From the NCBI GenBank assembly GCA_036392375.1, contig DASVYC010000036.1:54761-118760 (forward strand): a stretch of DNA of 64,000 nt. The letters run 5' to 3'. The position numbers and the translations under genes are program-made. The notes under the pieces are model-generated. The model was not told the DNA's origin and searched no databases. It was given only the letters and a program-made list of their open reading frames with translations. Origin of the DNA: JAFEBO01 sp036392375 (GTDB taxonomy: Bacteria > Planctomycetota > Phycisphaerae > Phycisphaerales > UBA1924). Below are positions 53,527 to 61,765 of the stretch, piece by piece (the stretch's first letter is position 1; the number at the start of each line of letters is the position of its first letter).

Positions 53527-54585
53527 ATGTCGATGACCCGTCGCGCTCTCATCACCGGCATCACCGGACAGGACGGCTCGTACCTCGCCGAGTTCCTGCT
53601 CGGCAAGGGCTACGAGGTCCACGGCATCATCCGCCGCTCGTCCTCGTTCAACACCGGGCGCATCGACGGCATCTATCAGGATCCCCACGCCAAGGGCGGC
53701 AAGCTGAAGCTGCACTACGGCGACCTGTGCGACGCCAACAACCTCGCCAAGCTCATGCGTGAAGTCCGCCCGCACGAGGTCTACAACCTCGGCGCGCAGT
53801 CGCACGTCCGCGTCTCGTTCGACATGCCCATCTACACCGCCGAGACCGTCGGCATGGGCGCCCTGAAGCTGCTCGAAGCCGTGCGCGACTTCCAGCAGGA
53901 GAGCGGCCAGCAGGTCCGCTACTACCAGGCTTCGTCCTCGGAACAGTACGGCAAGGTCGTCGAGACGCCCCAGAAGGAAACCACGCCCTTCTACCCGCGC
54001 TCGCCCTACGCCTGCGCCAAGATGATGGCCCACTGGTGCACCGTCAACTACCGCGAGTCCTACGGCCTGCACGCGTCCTGCGGCATTCTCTTCAACCACG
54101 AGTCGCCCCGCCGCGGCGAGACCTTCGTCACCCGCAAGATCACCCGGGCCGTGGGCCGCATCAAGCTCGGCCTGCAGGACAAGATCTTCCTCGGCAACCT
54201 CGACAGCAAGCGCGACTGGGGCTTCGCCGGCGATTACGTCAAGATGATGTGGATGATGCTCCAGCAGGAGAAGCCCGACGATTACGTCGTCGCCACGGGC
54301 AAGACGATCGCGGTCAAGGAGTTCTGCGAGCTCGCCTTCGGCCACGTCGGCCTCGATTACAAGGACTTTGTCGCATTCGACCCGCGCTACCTGCGTCCCG
54401 CCGAAGTCGATCTGCTCCTGGGTGATCCCACCAAAGCCAAGCAGAAGCTCGGCTGGGTCCCGACCACGACCGTCGAGCAGCTCGCGGGCATGATGGTCGA
54501 TCACGACCTCGAACTCGCCAAGCGCGAGAAGACCCTGCGTGACGCGGGCCACGACCTGCCGGCGTACGCGGGCCACGATCAGTGA
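53527..54585 (+). CDS. gmd: GDP-mannose 4,6-dehydratase
   Basis: 352 residues from the ATG at 53527, with AGGAG nine bases upstream. It converts GDP-mannose to GDP-4-keto-6-deoxymannose, first step to GDP-fucose, rhamnose and related sugars of the envelope. GITGQDGSYLAEFLL is the NAD(P) motif, IIRRSSSFNTGRI the cofactor phosphate site, QASSSEQYGKVVETPQ holds the active-site Ser/Glu, and YPRSPYACAKMMAHW gives the catalytic Tyr and Lys. NHESPRRGETFVTRKI is diagnostic. No fcl (fucose synthase) is adjacent, so the end product is unknown. Confidence 0.95.
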   Translation: MSMTRRALITGITGQDGSYLAEFLLGKGYEVHGIIRRSSSFNTGRIDGIYQDPHAKGGKLKLHYGDLCDANNLAKLMREVRPHEVYNLGAQSHVRVSFDMPIYTAETVGMGALKLLEAVRDFQQESGQQVRYYQASSSEQYGKVVETPQKETTPFYPRSPYACAKMMAHWCTVNYRESYGLHASCGILFNHESPRRGETFVTRKITRAVGRIKLGLQDKIFLGNLDSKRDWGFAGDYVKMMWMMLQQEKPDDYVVATGKTIAVKEFCELAFGHVGLDYKDFVAFDPRYLRPAEVDLLLGDPTKAKQKLGWVPTTTVEQLAGMMVDHDLELAKREKTLRDAGHDLPAYAGHDQ

Positions 54586-54601
54586 TCGCCCGGAAATGAC
54601 G

Positions 54602-54676
54602 AACCCCACGCGCGAGCGTGGGGCCGCCGAATCCTGTTGTTCACCACGACCTCACGCAACGCGTGGGGTTTTTCTT
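54602..54676 (+). terminator. Terminator region of gmd with two alternative hairpins
   Basis: CCCCACGC-GCGA-GCGTGGGG (54604-54623) is an 8-bp hairpin. The same left arm, extended to AACCCCACGCG (54602-54612), also pairs perfectly with CGCGTGGGGTT at 54660-54670, which runs into TTTTTCTTTT. The two structures exclude each other. Confidence 0.65.
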
Positions 54677-54691
54677 TTCCTCAGCGCTCGC

Positions 54692-56164
54692 TCACCGCCG
54701 TGCCTCGATCGCCTTCTCAAGCCGCTCGAGGCGGGCCTTGAGATCGGCGATCTCGGCGTCCTTGGCCTTGCGGAGCTCTTCAAGCTGCGTGTCCTTCTCG
54801 GTGCGGAGGTCGCGGAGCGCCTCGACCATCAGGGCTGTCGTCGCACGCTCGGTGACGAAGAGGTAGCCGTGCTTGTCGGTCTGGACCCAGTCGGGGAAGA
54901 CACGCTGCACTTCCTGAGCGATCAGGCCGAGCTGGGTGCCGGGCAGCGCAAGGTTGTTCGCAACGGCGTCGGTGTTGTACTCGAAGGAGTAGCCGCGGAG
55001 CTGGAGCAGGCGATCGAGCGTGCCTTTGAGGGGCGCGATGTCATGCTTCAGACGAGCATCGGAGTACGACGCCCACGAGCCTCCGCCGGTCTTGGCGGCG
55101 GTGCCGTTGACGGCGAGGTCGAAACCGTTGGCCAGGCCGGTGTTGATGGCGACCTGGTTGCCGGTGTAGGTGACGCCGGAGTTCTCGATCCAGCTTGCCG
55201 TGTTGTCGGTGCCATCCGCAAAGCCGGCAGGCTTGCCCGTGATGCCCGACCAGGGCACCGCGTTGGCCACCGTGGCGCTGTCCGCCGAGAGCGCGTAGGT
55301 GGAGCTCCCAGCGAAATCGGCGTTCTGAGCCTTCAATGCTTCGGCGGCCTTCTTCGCCTCGCCGGAGCGGAGCGCGAAGATCGCCGTGGGTGTCGGGCTC
55401 AGCCGTGTGCGGGGAGAGAGGACGACGGGATCGGCCCCGCCGACTTCGGCGATCTCGATCTGCAGGTAGCGCTCGGTGCCGTCGAAGGTTGAAGGCTGCT
55501 GGGGAATCGGGAACTCGAGGTCCTGGGTGAAGATCCCGTTGACGATCTCGACGGTTTGGGCCTGCAGCGGGAGACTGACGCGGGCGCCGAGATCTTGGCT
55601 CTCGGGGTCGGTCCAGAGGGAGAACGTGATCTGCTTGTAGCCGCTGAAGGGTGTGCCGTTGCTGGAGAGTCGGCCCTGGTAGGTAAAGCTCTCGGTGACC
55701 TTCGTGGTGGCGTTGAACTGCAGCACATACGGCATTGGATAGGTGCTGGCGGTGAGCAGGGCAGCTTTGACGTAGTACGTACCCGGGGGAAGCTCCACGA
55801 GCCCGGCCGCGTTGGTGGGGTTCAGTTGCGGGCAGAGGCCGGCGCCGAAGTCGTCGTTGAACGCGATCTGGTTGCCGTTCGCGTCGTAGAGCGTGAGGGT
55901 CGGGTCGGCGTTACCGACGCACTGTCCGGCGTTGCCGTTGTTGATCGCGATCGACAGATTCGACGTCTGTGACAGCGTGATCCGGAAGAAGTCAACGTCG
56001 GTGACGGCCGAGAAGTTGGCGGCGATCACACCCGACCCGAGATACGGGCCGTTGGCCTGTGGGATCGAGTCGTTGGGCTCGGACTCGCTCTGGGCGAGAG
56101 CCGGAGCGGACAGAAAGAGAGCGCCGGCGGCAAGTACGCCGCCCATCCGGTTGGTGGTACGCAT
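54692..56164 (-). CDS. Exported protein with PPC-type domain, S74 intramolecular chaperone and coiled coil
   Basis: 490 residues. Signal peptide (MGGVLAAGALFLSAPALAQ), then SESEPNDSIPQANGPYLGSGVIA with DVDFFRITLSQ, a pre-peptidase C-terminal-like (PPC) domain that aids secretion. A middle beta domain (ESFTYQGRLSSNGTPFSGYKQI) precedes a repeat-like stalk (KPAGFADGTDNTASW). SYSDARLKHDIAPLKGTLDRLLQLRGYSFEYN is the Peptidase_S74 chaperone signature of phage tail spikes and trimeric adhesins, with GLIAQEVQRVFPDWV following. A short coiled coil (EELRKAKDAEIADLKARLERLEKAI) ends it. Likely a trimeric surface fibre. Monocistronic, divergent from dinB. Confidence 0.8.
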   Translation of the reverse strand: MRTTNRMGGVLAAGALFLSAPALAQSESEPNDSIPQANGPYLGSGVIAANFSAVTDVDFFRITLSQTSNLSIAINNGNAGQCVGNADPTLTLYDANGNQIAFNDDFGAGLCPQLNPTNAAGLVELPPGTYYVKAALLTASTYPMPYVLQFNATTKVTESFTYQGRLSSNGTPFSGYKQITFSLWTDPESQDLGARVSLPLQAQTVEIVNGIFTQDLEFPIPQQPSTFDGTERYLQIEIAEVGGADPVVLSPRTRLSPTPTAIFALRSGEAKKAAEALKAQNADFAGSSTYALSADSATVANAVPWSGITGKPAGFADGTDNTASWIENSGVTYTGNQVAINTGLANGFDLAVNGTAAKTGGGSWASYSDARLKHDIAPLKGTLDRLLQLRGYSFEYNTDAVANNLALPGTQLGLIAQEVQRVFPDWVQTDKHGYLFVTERATTALMVEALRDLRTEKDTQLEELRKAKDAEIADLKARLERLEKAIEARR

Positions 56165-56324
56165 CGTGGACTTTCCCTTCGTTCGGCCCCGCTGGAGACA
56201 TTCCGCCGAGGCGTCGTCTATGGTGCGACGCCGGACCGGGTCGAGGCTAAGGAATTGGCTCTACCGGCGTCACTTCATGATCCCGGGTTTTTCCATGGCA
56301 ACGGTCGGGTGGCAACCATGTGAC

Positions 56325-57695
56325 ATGGCTCCGGCATCGGCCCCCCAACGGGCCCGCGTCATCGCCCATGTCGACATGGACGCGTTCTTCGCGTCGGTCG
56401 AGCAGCGCGACAACCCCGCGCTGCGAGGCAAGCCGGTGCTGGTGGGCGGGTCGAGCAAGCGGGGCGTGGTGTCGGCCGCGAGTTACGAGGCCCGGAAGTT
56501 CGGGTGCCGCAGCGCGATGCCGACGGCCCAGGCGCTGCGGCTGTGCCCGCAGGCGATCCTCGTCAAGGGGGCCCACGGCAAGTACTCGGCGATCTCGAAA
56601 CAGGTCTTCGAAGTCGTGCGCTCCTTCACGCCCGATGTGCAACCGATCTCGGTCGACGAGGCGTTCTTCGACCTCACCAATGTCATGCACCTGCACGCGA
56701 AGGGTTGGGACCGCGAGCGGGCGTGGGAGCAGGACGGTGCCATCGAAGCGATGACGGCTCTGGGGCGTCGCATGAGGCAGGCGATCCGAGACGCGGTTGA
56801 TCTGCCCGCGAGCATTGGGATCAGCGGGAACAAGTTTCTGGCGAAGCTGTGCAGCGATCTGAGCAAGCCGGATGGGTTGAAGATCCTGAGGCCGCAGGAC
56901 GCGGAGCGGGAGCTGCTGTCGCTGCCGGTGGGCGTGATCTTTGGCGTGGGGCCGAAGGCGCAGGAGCGGCTGCGCCAACTGGGCATCAAGACCATCGCGG
57001 AAATGCGTGCCTTCGGCGAAGATCGCCTCGTCAGCCGCTTCGGCGAGCACGCGCGGGAGTGGTTCCAACTCGCCCGCGGCGAAGACCACCGCCCGGTGCG
57101 GCAAAGCCGCGAGCAGAAGTCGATCGGGAAGGAACGCACGTTCTTCGACAACATCGATGATCCGGAGGAGCTGCGGGCGCTGTTGCTGTCGTTCGTCGAG
57201 GACGTCTCACGCTCACTCCGCGAAGACGGGCTGAAAGCCAAGGGCGTGACGCTCAAGCTGCGGCTCGGCGACTTCAGCACGTTCACGCGTTCGCGGGCGC
57301 TGGCGGAGGCGACGGACTCGACCAAGGACCTGTGGGCCGCGGCGTGGTCGCTGCTGCAGGAGTGGATCCAGCAACGCAAGGGCGCGCTGCGGCTCATGGG
57401 CGTGAGCCTGCACGGGCTGACGAGCCAGACGCAGATGGGGCTGTTCGAGGCTGCGTCGGAAGAGATGGAAGCAACGCCGATCCCGAAGCGCGGCGCGAAC
57501 AAGAGCGCCGGCACCTCACCAACCGCGAGCCGGGGCGTCCCCGCCCCGGCACAGAAGACGCCGCAACCCGCCGATGCGGACGAAGTCGAAGATACGTCGG
57601 GCACCAAGAAGCGTCGCAACATCGACGCCGCCACGGACGCGATCGCGAAGAAGTTTGGGAAGGATGCGATTCGGCGGGGTGGGGCGATCGGATGA
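56325..57695 (+). CDS. dinB: DNA polymerase IV (Y-family, DinB)
   Basis: About 456 residues from the ATG at 56325; ATGs at 56295 and 56277 are in frame. Error-prone lesion-bypass polymerase. The core opens VIAHVDMDAFFASVEQ (catalytic Asp/metal site), with GVVSAASYEARKFGCRSAM (nucleotide-binding), PISVDEAFFDLT (catalytic Asp-Glu), GISGNKFLAKLCSDLSKPDG (helix-hairpin-helix) and the little finger from RQSREQKSIGKERTFFDNI. A Ser/Pro/Thr-rich C-terminal extension (about 370-456) ending KKRRNIDAATDAIAKKFGKDAI may bind the sliding clamp or DNA. No LexA box was recognised upstream. Confidence 0.92.
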   Translation: MAPASAPQRARVIAHVDMDAFFASVEQRDNPALRGKPVLVGGSSKRGVVSAASYEARKFGCRSAMPTAQALRLCPQAILVKGAHGKYSAISKQVFEVVRSFTPDVQPISVDEAFFDLTNVMHLHAKGWDRERAWEQDGAIEAMTALGRRMRQAIRDAVDLPASIGISGNKFLAKLCSDLSKPDGLKILRPQDAERELLSLPVGVIFGVGPKAQERLRQLGIKTIAEMRAFGEDRLVSRFGEHAREWFQLARGEDHRPVRQSREQKSIGKERTFFDNIDDPEELRALLLSFVEDVSRSLREDGLKAKGVTLKLRLGDFSTFTRSRALAEATDSTKDLWAAAWSLLQEWIQQRKGALRLMGVSLHGLTSQTQMGLFEAASEEMEATPIPKRGANKSAGTSPTASRGVPAPAQKTPQPADADEVEDTSGTKKRRNIDAATDAIAKKFGKDAIRRGGAIG

Positions 57696-57700
57696 TCTCT

Positions 57701-58513
57701 CTACCGCCGCCGCAGCGATTCGATCTGCTGTGCCGCGACGAGAACCGAGCCGACGCACAGTGCACACAACCAGCCGGTCAGGACAACGCGGCAGGCCACG
57801 TCGTACACCGCAAAGAGCGCCAGCGCGTTCGGAAGCGGCGGACTCGCAGCACCCGGGCTCGTTGCGGGGTAAAAGGAATACCCGAGCGAGTTGAGCCGGC
57901 TCCAAAGCGGGTCTCCCCCGACGAGAAAAACCCCTAGGAAGACGCCGGCCGTTGTGCCGACCCACCACGGCAAGAACATCCAAGCAAACGGGCCTTTGCA
58001 GAGTCCATGTCGAAGCACATACCAGCACGTCACGAGCACCGCCCACAGTCCAAGACGTGAGGTCCATTCACACATTTTCCAGATGAGGTCCTGACGCACG
58101 ACGTTCGCGGGATTCGAAAAGTTGAAGCCAGCAGCGTTCGCGGCGACCCGCAGCATCATCAGCACCAGCGTCGCAACGCAGAGTCGGATCAGCCATGTGC
58201 GATACGGAATGAAGGCCGAACCAACGAGCAGGAGAACGGCCGCAAGCGGAATCGGCATGAACGCTTGCCACGCGGGCGGAAAGCCCTGCAGCAGCAAGAT
58301 CGATTCCAGCGGCTTCGCGACCACAAAGATCAACGGCGTCGCGAGCACGAGCGTCAGTGCACCGGCGATTGAAACAATGCCGCGTTGTGCCTGCTCGGCC
58401 CGGCCTGCAACGCGGCCGCACTCGAGGCAGCGATCGGGCAAGCCGCCGCCGGACAGCACGTGGCCGCAGTGCCAACACGTCCCGTCATGACCGGCTTCAG
58501 CTGGCGTCGTCAC
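57701..58513 (-). CDS. Membrane protein with N-terminal zinc ribbon
   Basis: 270 residues starting at a GTG (58513). CWHCGHVLSGG...DRCLECGRV gives a CxxC...CxxC zinc ribbon at residues 13-33. Five or six membrane helices follow (IAGALTLVLATPLIFVVA, FMPIPLAAVLLLVGSAFI, WLIRLCVATLVLMMLRV, LGLWAVLVTCWYV, WWVGTTAGVFLGVFLV, VVLTGWLCALCVGSVLVA). A minus-strand TACGCT lies six bases before the start, with no ribosome-binding site. Convergent with dinB (5 bases apart). Zinc ribbons attached to helices are common in planctomycete membrane proteins; role unknown. Confidence 0.65.
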   Translation of the reverse strand: MTTPAEAGHDGTCWHCGHVLSGGGLPDRCLECGRVAGRAEQAQRGIVSIAGALTLVLATPLIFVVAKPLESILLLQGFPPAWQAFMPIPLAAVLLLVGSAFIPYRTWLIRLCVATLVLMMLRVAANAAGFNFSNPANVVRQDLIWKMCEWTSRLGLWAVLVTCWYVLRHGLCKGPFAWMFLPWWVGTTAGVFLGVFLVGGDPLWSRLNSLGYSFYPATSPGAASPPLPNALALFAVYDVACRVVLTGWLCALCVGSVLVAAQQIESLRRR

Positions 58514-58591
58514 CCAAGCAGCGTACCAAGTCGCGCACGCCCGAGCGCAGCAAGACCCAACGCATGCGATTCGAGCGGCAACACGAGAGGC

Positions 58592-59593
58592 TCACCCCCC
58601 CATCGCCTCCAGCATCGCCTTGCCCATATCCGCCGGGCTCATCGCCACGCTCACGCCCGCGGCCTTGAGCGCCGTGATCTTCGCGTCCGCCGTGTCGTCG
58701 GCGCCGCCGATGATCGCGCCCGCGTGACCCATGCGCCGGCCCGGGGGCGCGGTACGGCCGGCGATGAACGCGGCCACCGGCTTCTTCAGGCGCCCGCTCT
58801 TGCGGTTCGCGGCGATCCAGTTCGCCGCGTCGATCTCGTCGGTGCCGCCGATCTCGCCGATCATCAGGATGCCGTGGGTGTCGGGGTCATCCGCAAACAG
58901 TTCGAGGCAGTCGATGTGGTTGAGCCCGCGGACCGGATCGCCGCCGATGCCGACGCAGGTGCTCTGAGCGAAGCCCAGGTTCGACGTCTGCCACACCGCC
59001 TCGTACGTCAGCGTGCCGCTGCGGCTGACGATGCCGACGGCCTTGCCGCGCTTGCTCTGGCTGATGTGGGTGTTGATGTAGCCCGGCATGATGCCGATCT
59101 TGCAGCCGTTGTTGGTGAACGGAGCGCCCGGCTCGCCGGTCATGCTGTTGGAGTTGGTGCGCGGCCCGGGCGTGATCACACCGGGGCAGTTGGGGCCGAC
59201 GAGGATGATGCGGCGCTTCGATGGCGGCGTGCTCGCCCCGCCGTTCATCTCATCAAGCACCGATCGCACGCGGATCATGTCCTGCACCGGCACGCCTTCG
59301 GTGATCGCGCAGATGACCTTGATGCCGGCGTCGGCGGCTTCGAGGATCGCGTCGGCGGTGAACGCCGGCGGGACGAAGATCATGGTCGCGGTCGCGCCCG
59401 TCGCATCCACCGCCTGCTGCACGGTGTCGAAGATCGGCAGGCCGTTGGCGTCCTTGGTGCCGCCCTTGCCGGGGGTGACGCCGCCGGCCATCTTGGTGCC
59501 GTAGAGGAAGCAGCCCTTGGTGTGCACAGCTCCGAACGAGCCGGTGATGCCTTGACAGAGGACCTTGGTGTTCGCGTCGATCAGGATGGCCAT
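58592..59593 (-). CDS. sucD: Succinate-CoA ligase (ADP/GDP-forming) alpha subunit
   Basis: 333 residues, about 40 more than the usual 290. The TCA-cycle enzyme couples succinyl-CoA to ATP or GTP synthesis. The N-terminal CoA-binding domain is ILIDANTKVLCQGITGSFGAVHTKGCFLYGTKMAGGVTPGKGG; VGPNCPGVITPG is a ligase motif, and the phosphorylated active-site His lies in RRMGHAGAIIGG. VGIGGDPVRGLNHIDCL is also diagnostic. The extra length comes from an insertion near RVRSVLDEMNGGASTPPSKRR. sucC (beta) is not next to it, although it usually is; the two genes must be separate here. Confidence 0.92.
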   Translation of the reverse strand: MAILIDANTKVLCQGITGSFGAVHTKGCFLYGTKMAGGVTPGKGGTKDANGLPIFDTVQQAVDATGATATMIFVPPAFTADAILEAADAGIKVICAITEGVPVQDMIRVRSVLDEMNGGASTPPSKRRIILVGPNCPGVITPGPRTNSNSMTGEPGAPFTNNGCKIGIMPGYINTHISQSKRGKAVGIVSRSGTLTYEAVWQTSNLGFAQSTCVGIGGDPVRGLNHIDCLELFADDPDTHGILMIGEIGGTDEIDAANWIAANRKSGRLKKPVAAFIAGRTAPPGRRMGHAGAIIGGADDTADAKITALKAAGVSVAMSPADMGKAMLEAMGG

Positions 59594-59649
59594 AGGGAGG
59601 GGAGTGTAGAGCGAAAGGCGTGCGAGCGGGCATGACGCGGGAACGAAAA

Positions 59650-59672
59650 AGGCCCGCCGAGGGGCGGGCCTG
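59650..59672 (-). terminator. Rho-independent terminator of the PEP-CTERM propeller gene
   Basis: GGCCCGCC-CCTC-GGCGGGCC on the minus strand, followed by TTTTTCG; 24 bases past the stop at 59696. Confidence 0.85.
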
Positions 59673-59695
59673 AAGACCTTGAAGATGGGTTGAGA

Positions 59696-60679
59696 TCAGC
59701 GGCGGCGACGGGCGGCGACGAGGCCGCCGATGCAGAGGAGGGCGAGCGCGCCGGGGGCGGGGATGAATGCGATCTCGGAGATGTACTTGGCGTTGAAATT
59801 CCCGCCCGCGGCGACGGCGGTGATGGCGTTGGTGTTGGGATCAAGCACCCAGACGCCGTCGCCCTTGGTGATCAGGAGGTTGCCGTTGTCGAGGCGGAAC
59901 GAGGCGCGGATGCCGAGGCCGCCGCCCCAGAACCCGGTCTGCGCGCCCGCGGCGTTGAGCTGGTACGCGCCGGCCTGGGTCGTGAAACCGAAGCCGCCGA
60001 CGAGATAGCTGCCGCCGTCGGCGTTGATCTGCTGCGGGAGCGTGAGGCCGACGCCCGCGTTGTTGTTGTTGAAGTAGAAGTTGCCCAGGAAGGTGCCCGC
60101 CGCGTCGTAGCGGTCGATGCGCGAGACACCGACCGTCGTCGACGAGGAATAGTTGCTGACGAGCAGTTCGCCGTTGGCGGCGACGTGAATGTCCCACGGC
60201 GAAGTGGTCGTCGCCGTTGAGAACTGCTGGACCGCAAAGGCACCCAGGTACGCGCCGGTGTTGGCGTCGAACTTCACGATCGAGTTGCCGAAGCCGGTGC
60301 CTGAGTTGGCAACGAAGACGGTGTTGCCCTGGCGAGCCATGCCGCGGATGTTGCTGAGGTTGGTGCTGCCGCTGCCGGTGATGGCGGTCTTGTAGGTGCC
60401 GGTGGTGAGGTTGTAGCGGAAGACCTTGTTCTGGACCTGGTCGCTGATCCAGACGTCGGAACCGATGGAAAGGGCCTCGGTCTGGCTGCTGAAGACGTTC
60501 GCGGCGCCGTCCCCGACGATCCAGTTCTGCTGCACCAGCGAGCCGTCGCTCTTGTTGAACAGCATGATGCTGCGGTTGCCGCTGGCGAAATTGGTGACCA
60601 TCAGGTACTTGGCCGACGCGGACGATGCGATGCCGCCGACCACGGACGCCACAGCGAGCACAAGCAGAGCCTTCTTCAT
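59696..60679 (-). CDS. Exported beta-propeller protein with PEP-CTERM-like tail (copy 3)
   Basis: 327 residues from the ATG at 60679 (GGAGAGAC upstream). Signal peptide KKALLVLAVASVVGGIASSASA, then NHL/SMP-30-like propeller strands (DGSLVQQNWIVGDG, NKVFRYNLTTGTYKTAI, NSIVKFDANTGAYLGAF, SRIDRYDAAGTFLGNFY). The end FIPAPGALALLCIGGLVAARRRR is a PxPGALAL tail. It is monocistronic with a terminator and lies divergent from the phospholipid operon. Surface or matrix location is inferred. Confidence 0.75.
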   Translation of the reverse strand: MKKALLVLAVASVVGGIASSASAKYLMVTNFASGNRSIMLFNKSDGSLVQQNWIVGDGAANVFSSQTEALSIGSDVWISDQVQNKVFRYNLTTGTYKTAITGSGSTNLSNIRGMARQGNTVFVANSGTGFGNSIVKFDANTGAYLGAFAVQQFSTATTTSPWDIHVAANGELLVSNYSSSTTVGVSRIDRYDAAGTFLGNFYFNNNNAGVGLTLPQQINADGGSYLVGGFGFTTQAGAYQLNAAGAQTGFWGGGLGIRASFRLDNGNLLITKGDGVWVLDPNTNAITAVAAGGNFNAKYISEIAFIPAPGALALLCIGGLVAARRRR

Positions 60680-60943
60680 GTCTCTCCTACCTCTCCGGCG
60701 GCGGAGCCGCCATAACGCACGAGCACACCCGGCGCGCGGAAACACGCCGGGTGAACGAACCTCGGGTTGTCGCGGGAAGCCTCTCTCCTGGTGAGAGCCC
60801 TGCACTCGATGCGCGCACCGAGGCGGAAAACAGGGCGGCAACTCGCGATCGGTAAAGTACCCGAGCGTGCGAATTGCGTCAAGAAGAATTGAGTTGAAAG
60901 AGACCTGACGCTCATCCGAACACAATCCGATCAACGATCGCCC

Positions 60944-60949
60944 TATCGT
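60944..60949 (+). promoter_or_regulatory. Candidate -10 box (TATCGT) for the psd-pssA operon
   Basis: TATCGT lies 30 bases before the ATG at 60980. No -35 is clear. The rest of the gap 60680-60979 holds a GC inverted sequence near 60727-60748 (CACACCCGGCG / CGCCGGGTG) and no gene. Confidence 0.3.
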
Positions 60950-60979
60950 CCACCAACGACCTTGCTCCAAGAATCCGCC

Positions 60980-61741
60980 ATGTCGCAAGCGACCGCCACA
61001 CTGCCCTCGTCCTTCGTCGGCTCGCCGCACGCCGGCCCCGCGCCGATCGTGGCTCGCGAGGGATGGACGATCATCGCCCTCTTCGCGGCACCGACGATCG
61101 GCTGCGGCGTCGCGGCCGCGTGGGTGGGCGGAGCGGTCGGCGTGGCACTCTGGACGCTATTCGGGGTGCTGCTGGCGTTCACGGCGTGGGCGATCTGGTT
61201 CTTCCGCGATCCCGAGCGCTCCCCCGCCGCGGGCGAGGATCTGTCGCTGTGCGCCATCTGCCCCGCGGACGGCGTGGTGGTCAAGATCGATCGTGCGGCT
61301 CCCCCTCCGGACGCGGTGGCGGCGGTTGGGGACTCGGGATCAGCCCGCACGCGCCTGTGCGTGTTCATGAATGTCTTCAACGTGCACGTGAACCGCACGC
61401 CGTTCGAGGGAACCGTCGAGAAACTCGCGTACCACCACGGCGCGTTCTTCAACGCCAGCTTCGACAAGGCCAGCGATCTGAATGAGCGGGCCAGCATGGT
61501 GCTGCGGCTCGCCGACGGCTCGCGGGCGTTTGTGGTGCAGATCGCCGGGCTGGTGGCGCGGCGGATCGTGTGCAAGGTGCGGGAGGGGCAGTCGCTGCGG
61601 CCCGGCCAGCGCTACGGCCTGATCAAGTTCGGATCGCGCGTGGACCTCTACCTGCCCGAGGGCTATGAGCCCGCCGTCACCAAAGGCCAACGCGTCGTCG
61701 CGGGCGAAACCATCCTGGCCCGTAAGCCCAAGAATCCGTAA
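60980..61741 (+). CDS. psd: Phosphatidylserine decarboxylase
   Basis: 253 residues from the ATG at 60980 (TTG 60962 in frame). It makes phosphatidylethanolamine from phosphatidylserine. An N-terminal membrane pair (TIIALFAAPTIGCGVAAAWVG, GVALWTLFGVLLAFTAWAIWFF) precedes FRDPERSP. ICPADGVVVKI, CVFMNVFNVHVNRTPFEG and YHHGAFFNASFDKAS are the core motifs. Self-cleavage to the pyruvoyl enzyme occurs at Gly-Ser in LIKFGSRVDLYLP near the C-terminus, as in the short PSD-A type. pssA begins 25 bases downstream, so substrate synthesis and decarboxylation share an operon. Confidence 0.93.
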   Translation: MSQATATLPSSFVGSPHAGPAPIVAREGWTIIALFAAPTIGCGVAAAWVGGAVGVALWTLFGVLLAFTAWAIWFFRDPERSPAAGEDLSLCAICPADGVVVKIDRAAPPPDAVAAVGDSGSARTRLCVFMNVFNVHVNRTPFEGTVEKLAYHHGAFFNASFDKASDLNERASMVLRLADGSRAFVVQIAGLVARRIVCKVREGQSLRPGQRYGLIKFGSRVDLYLPEGYEPAVTKGQRVVAGETILARKPKNP

Positions 61742-61765
61742 CTGCCCCACTGCCCCACTTCCCCC

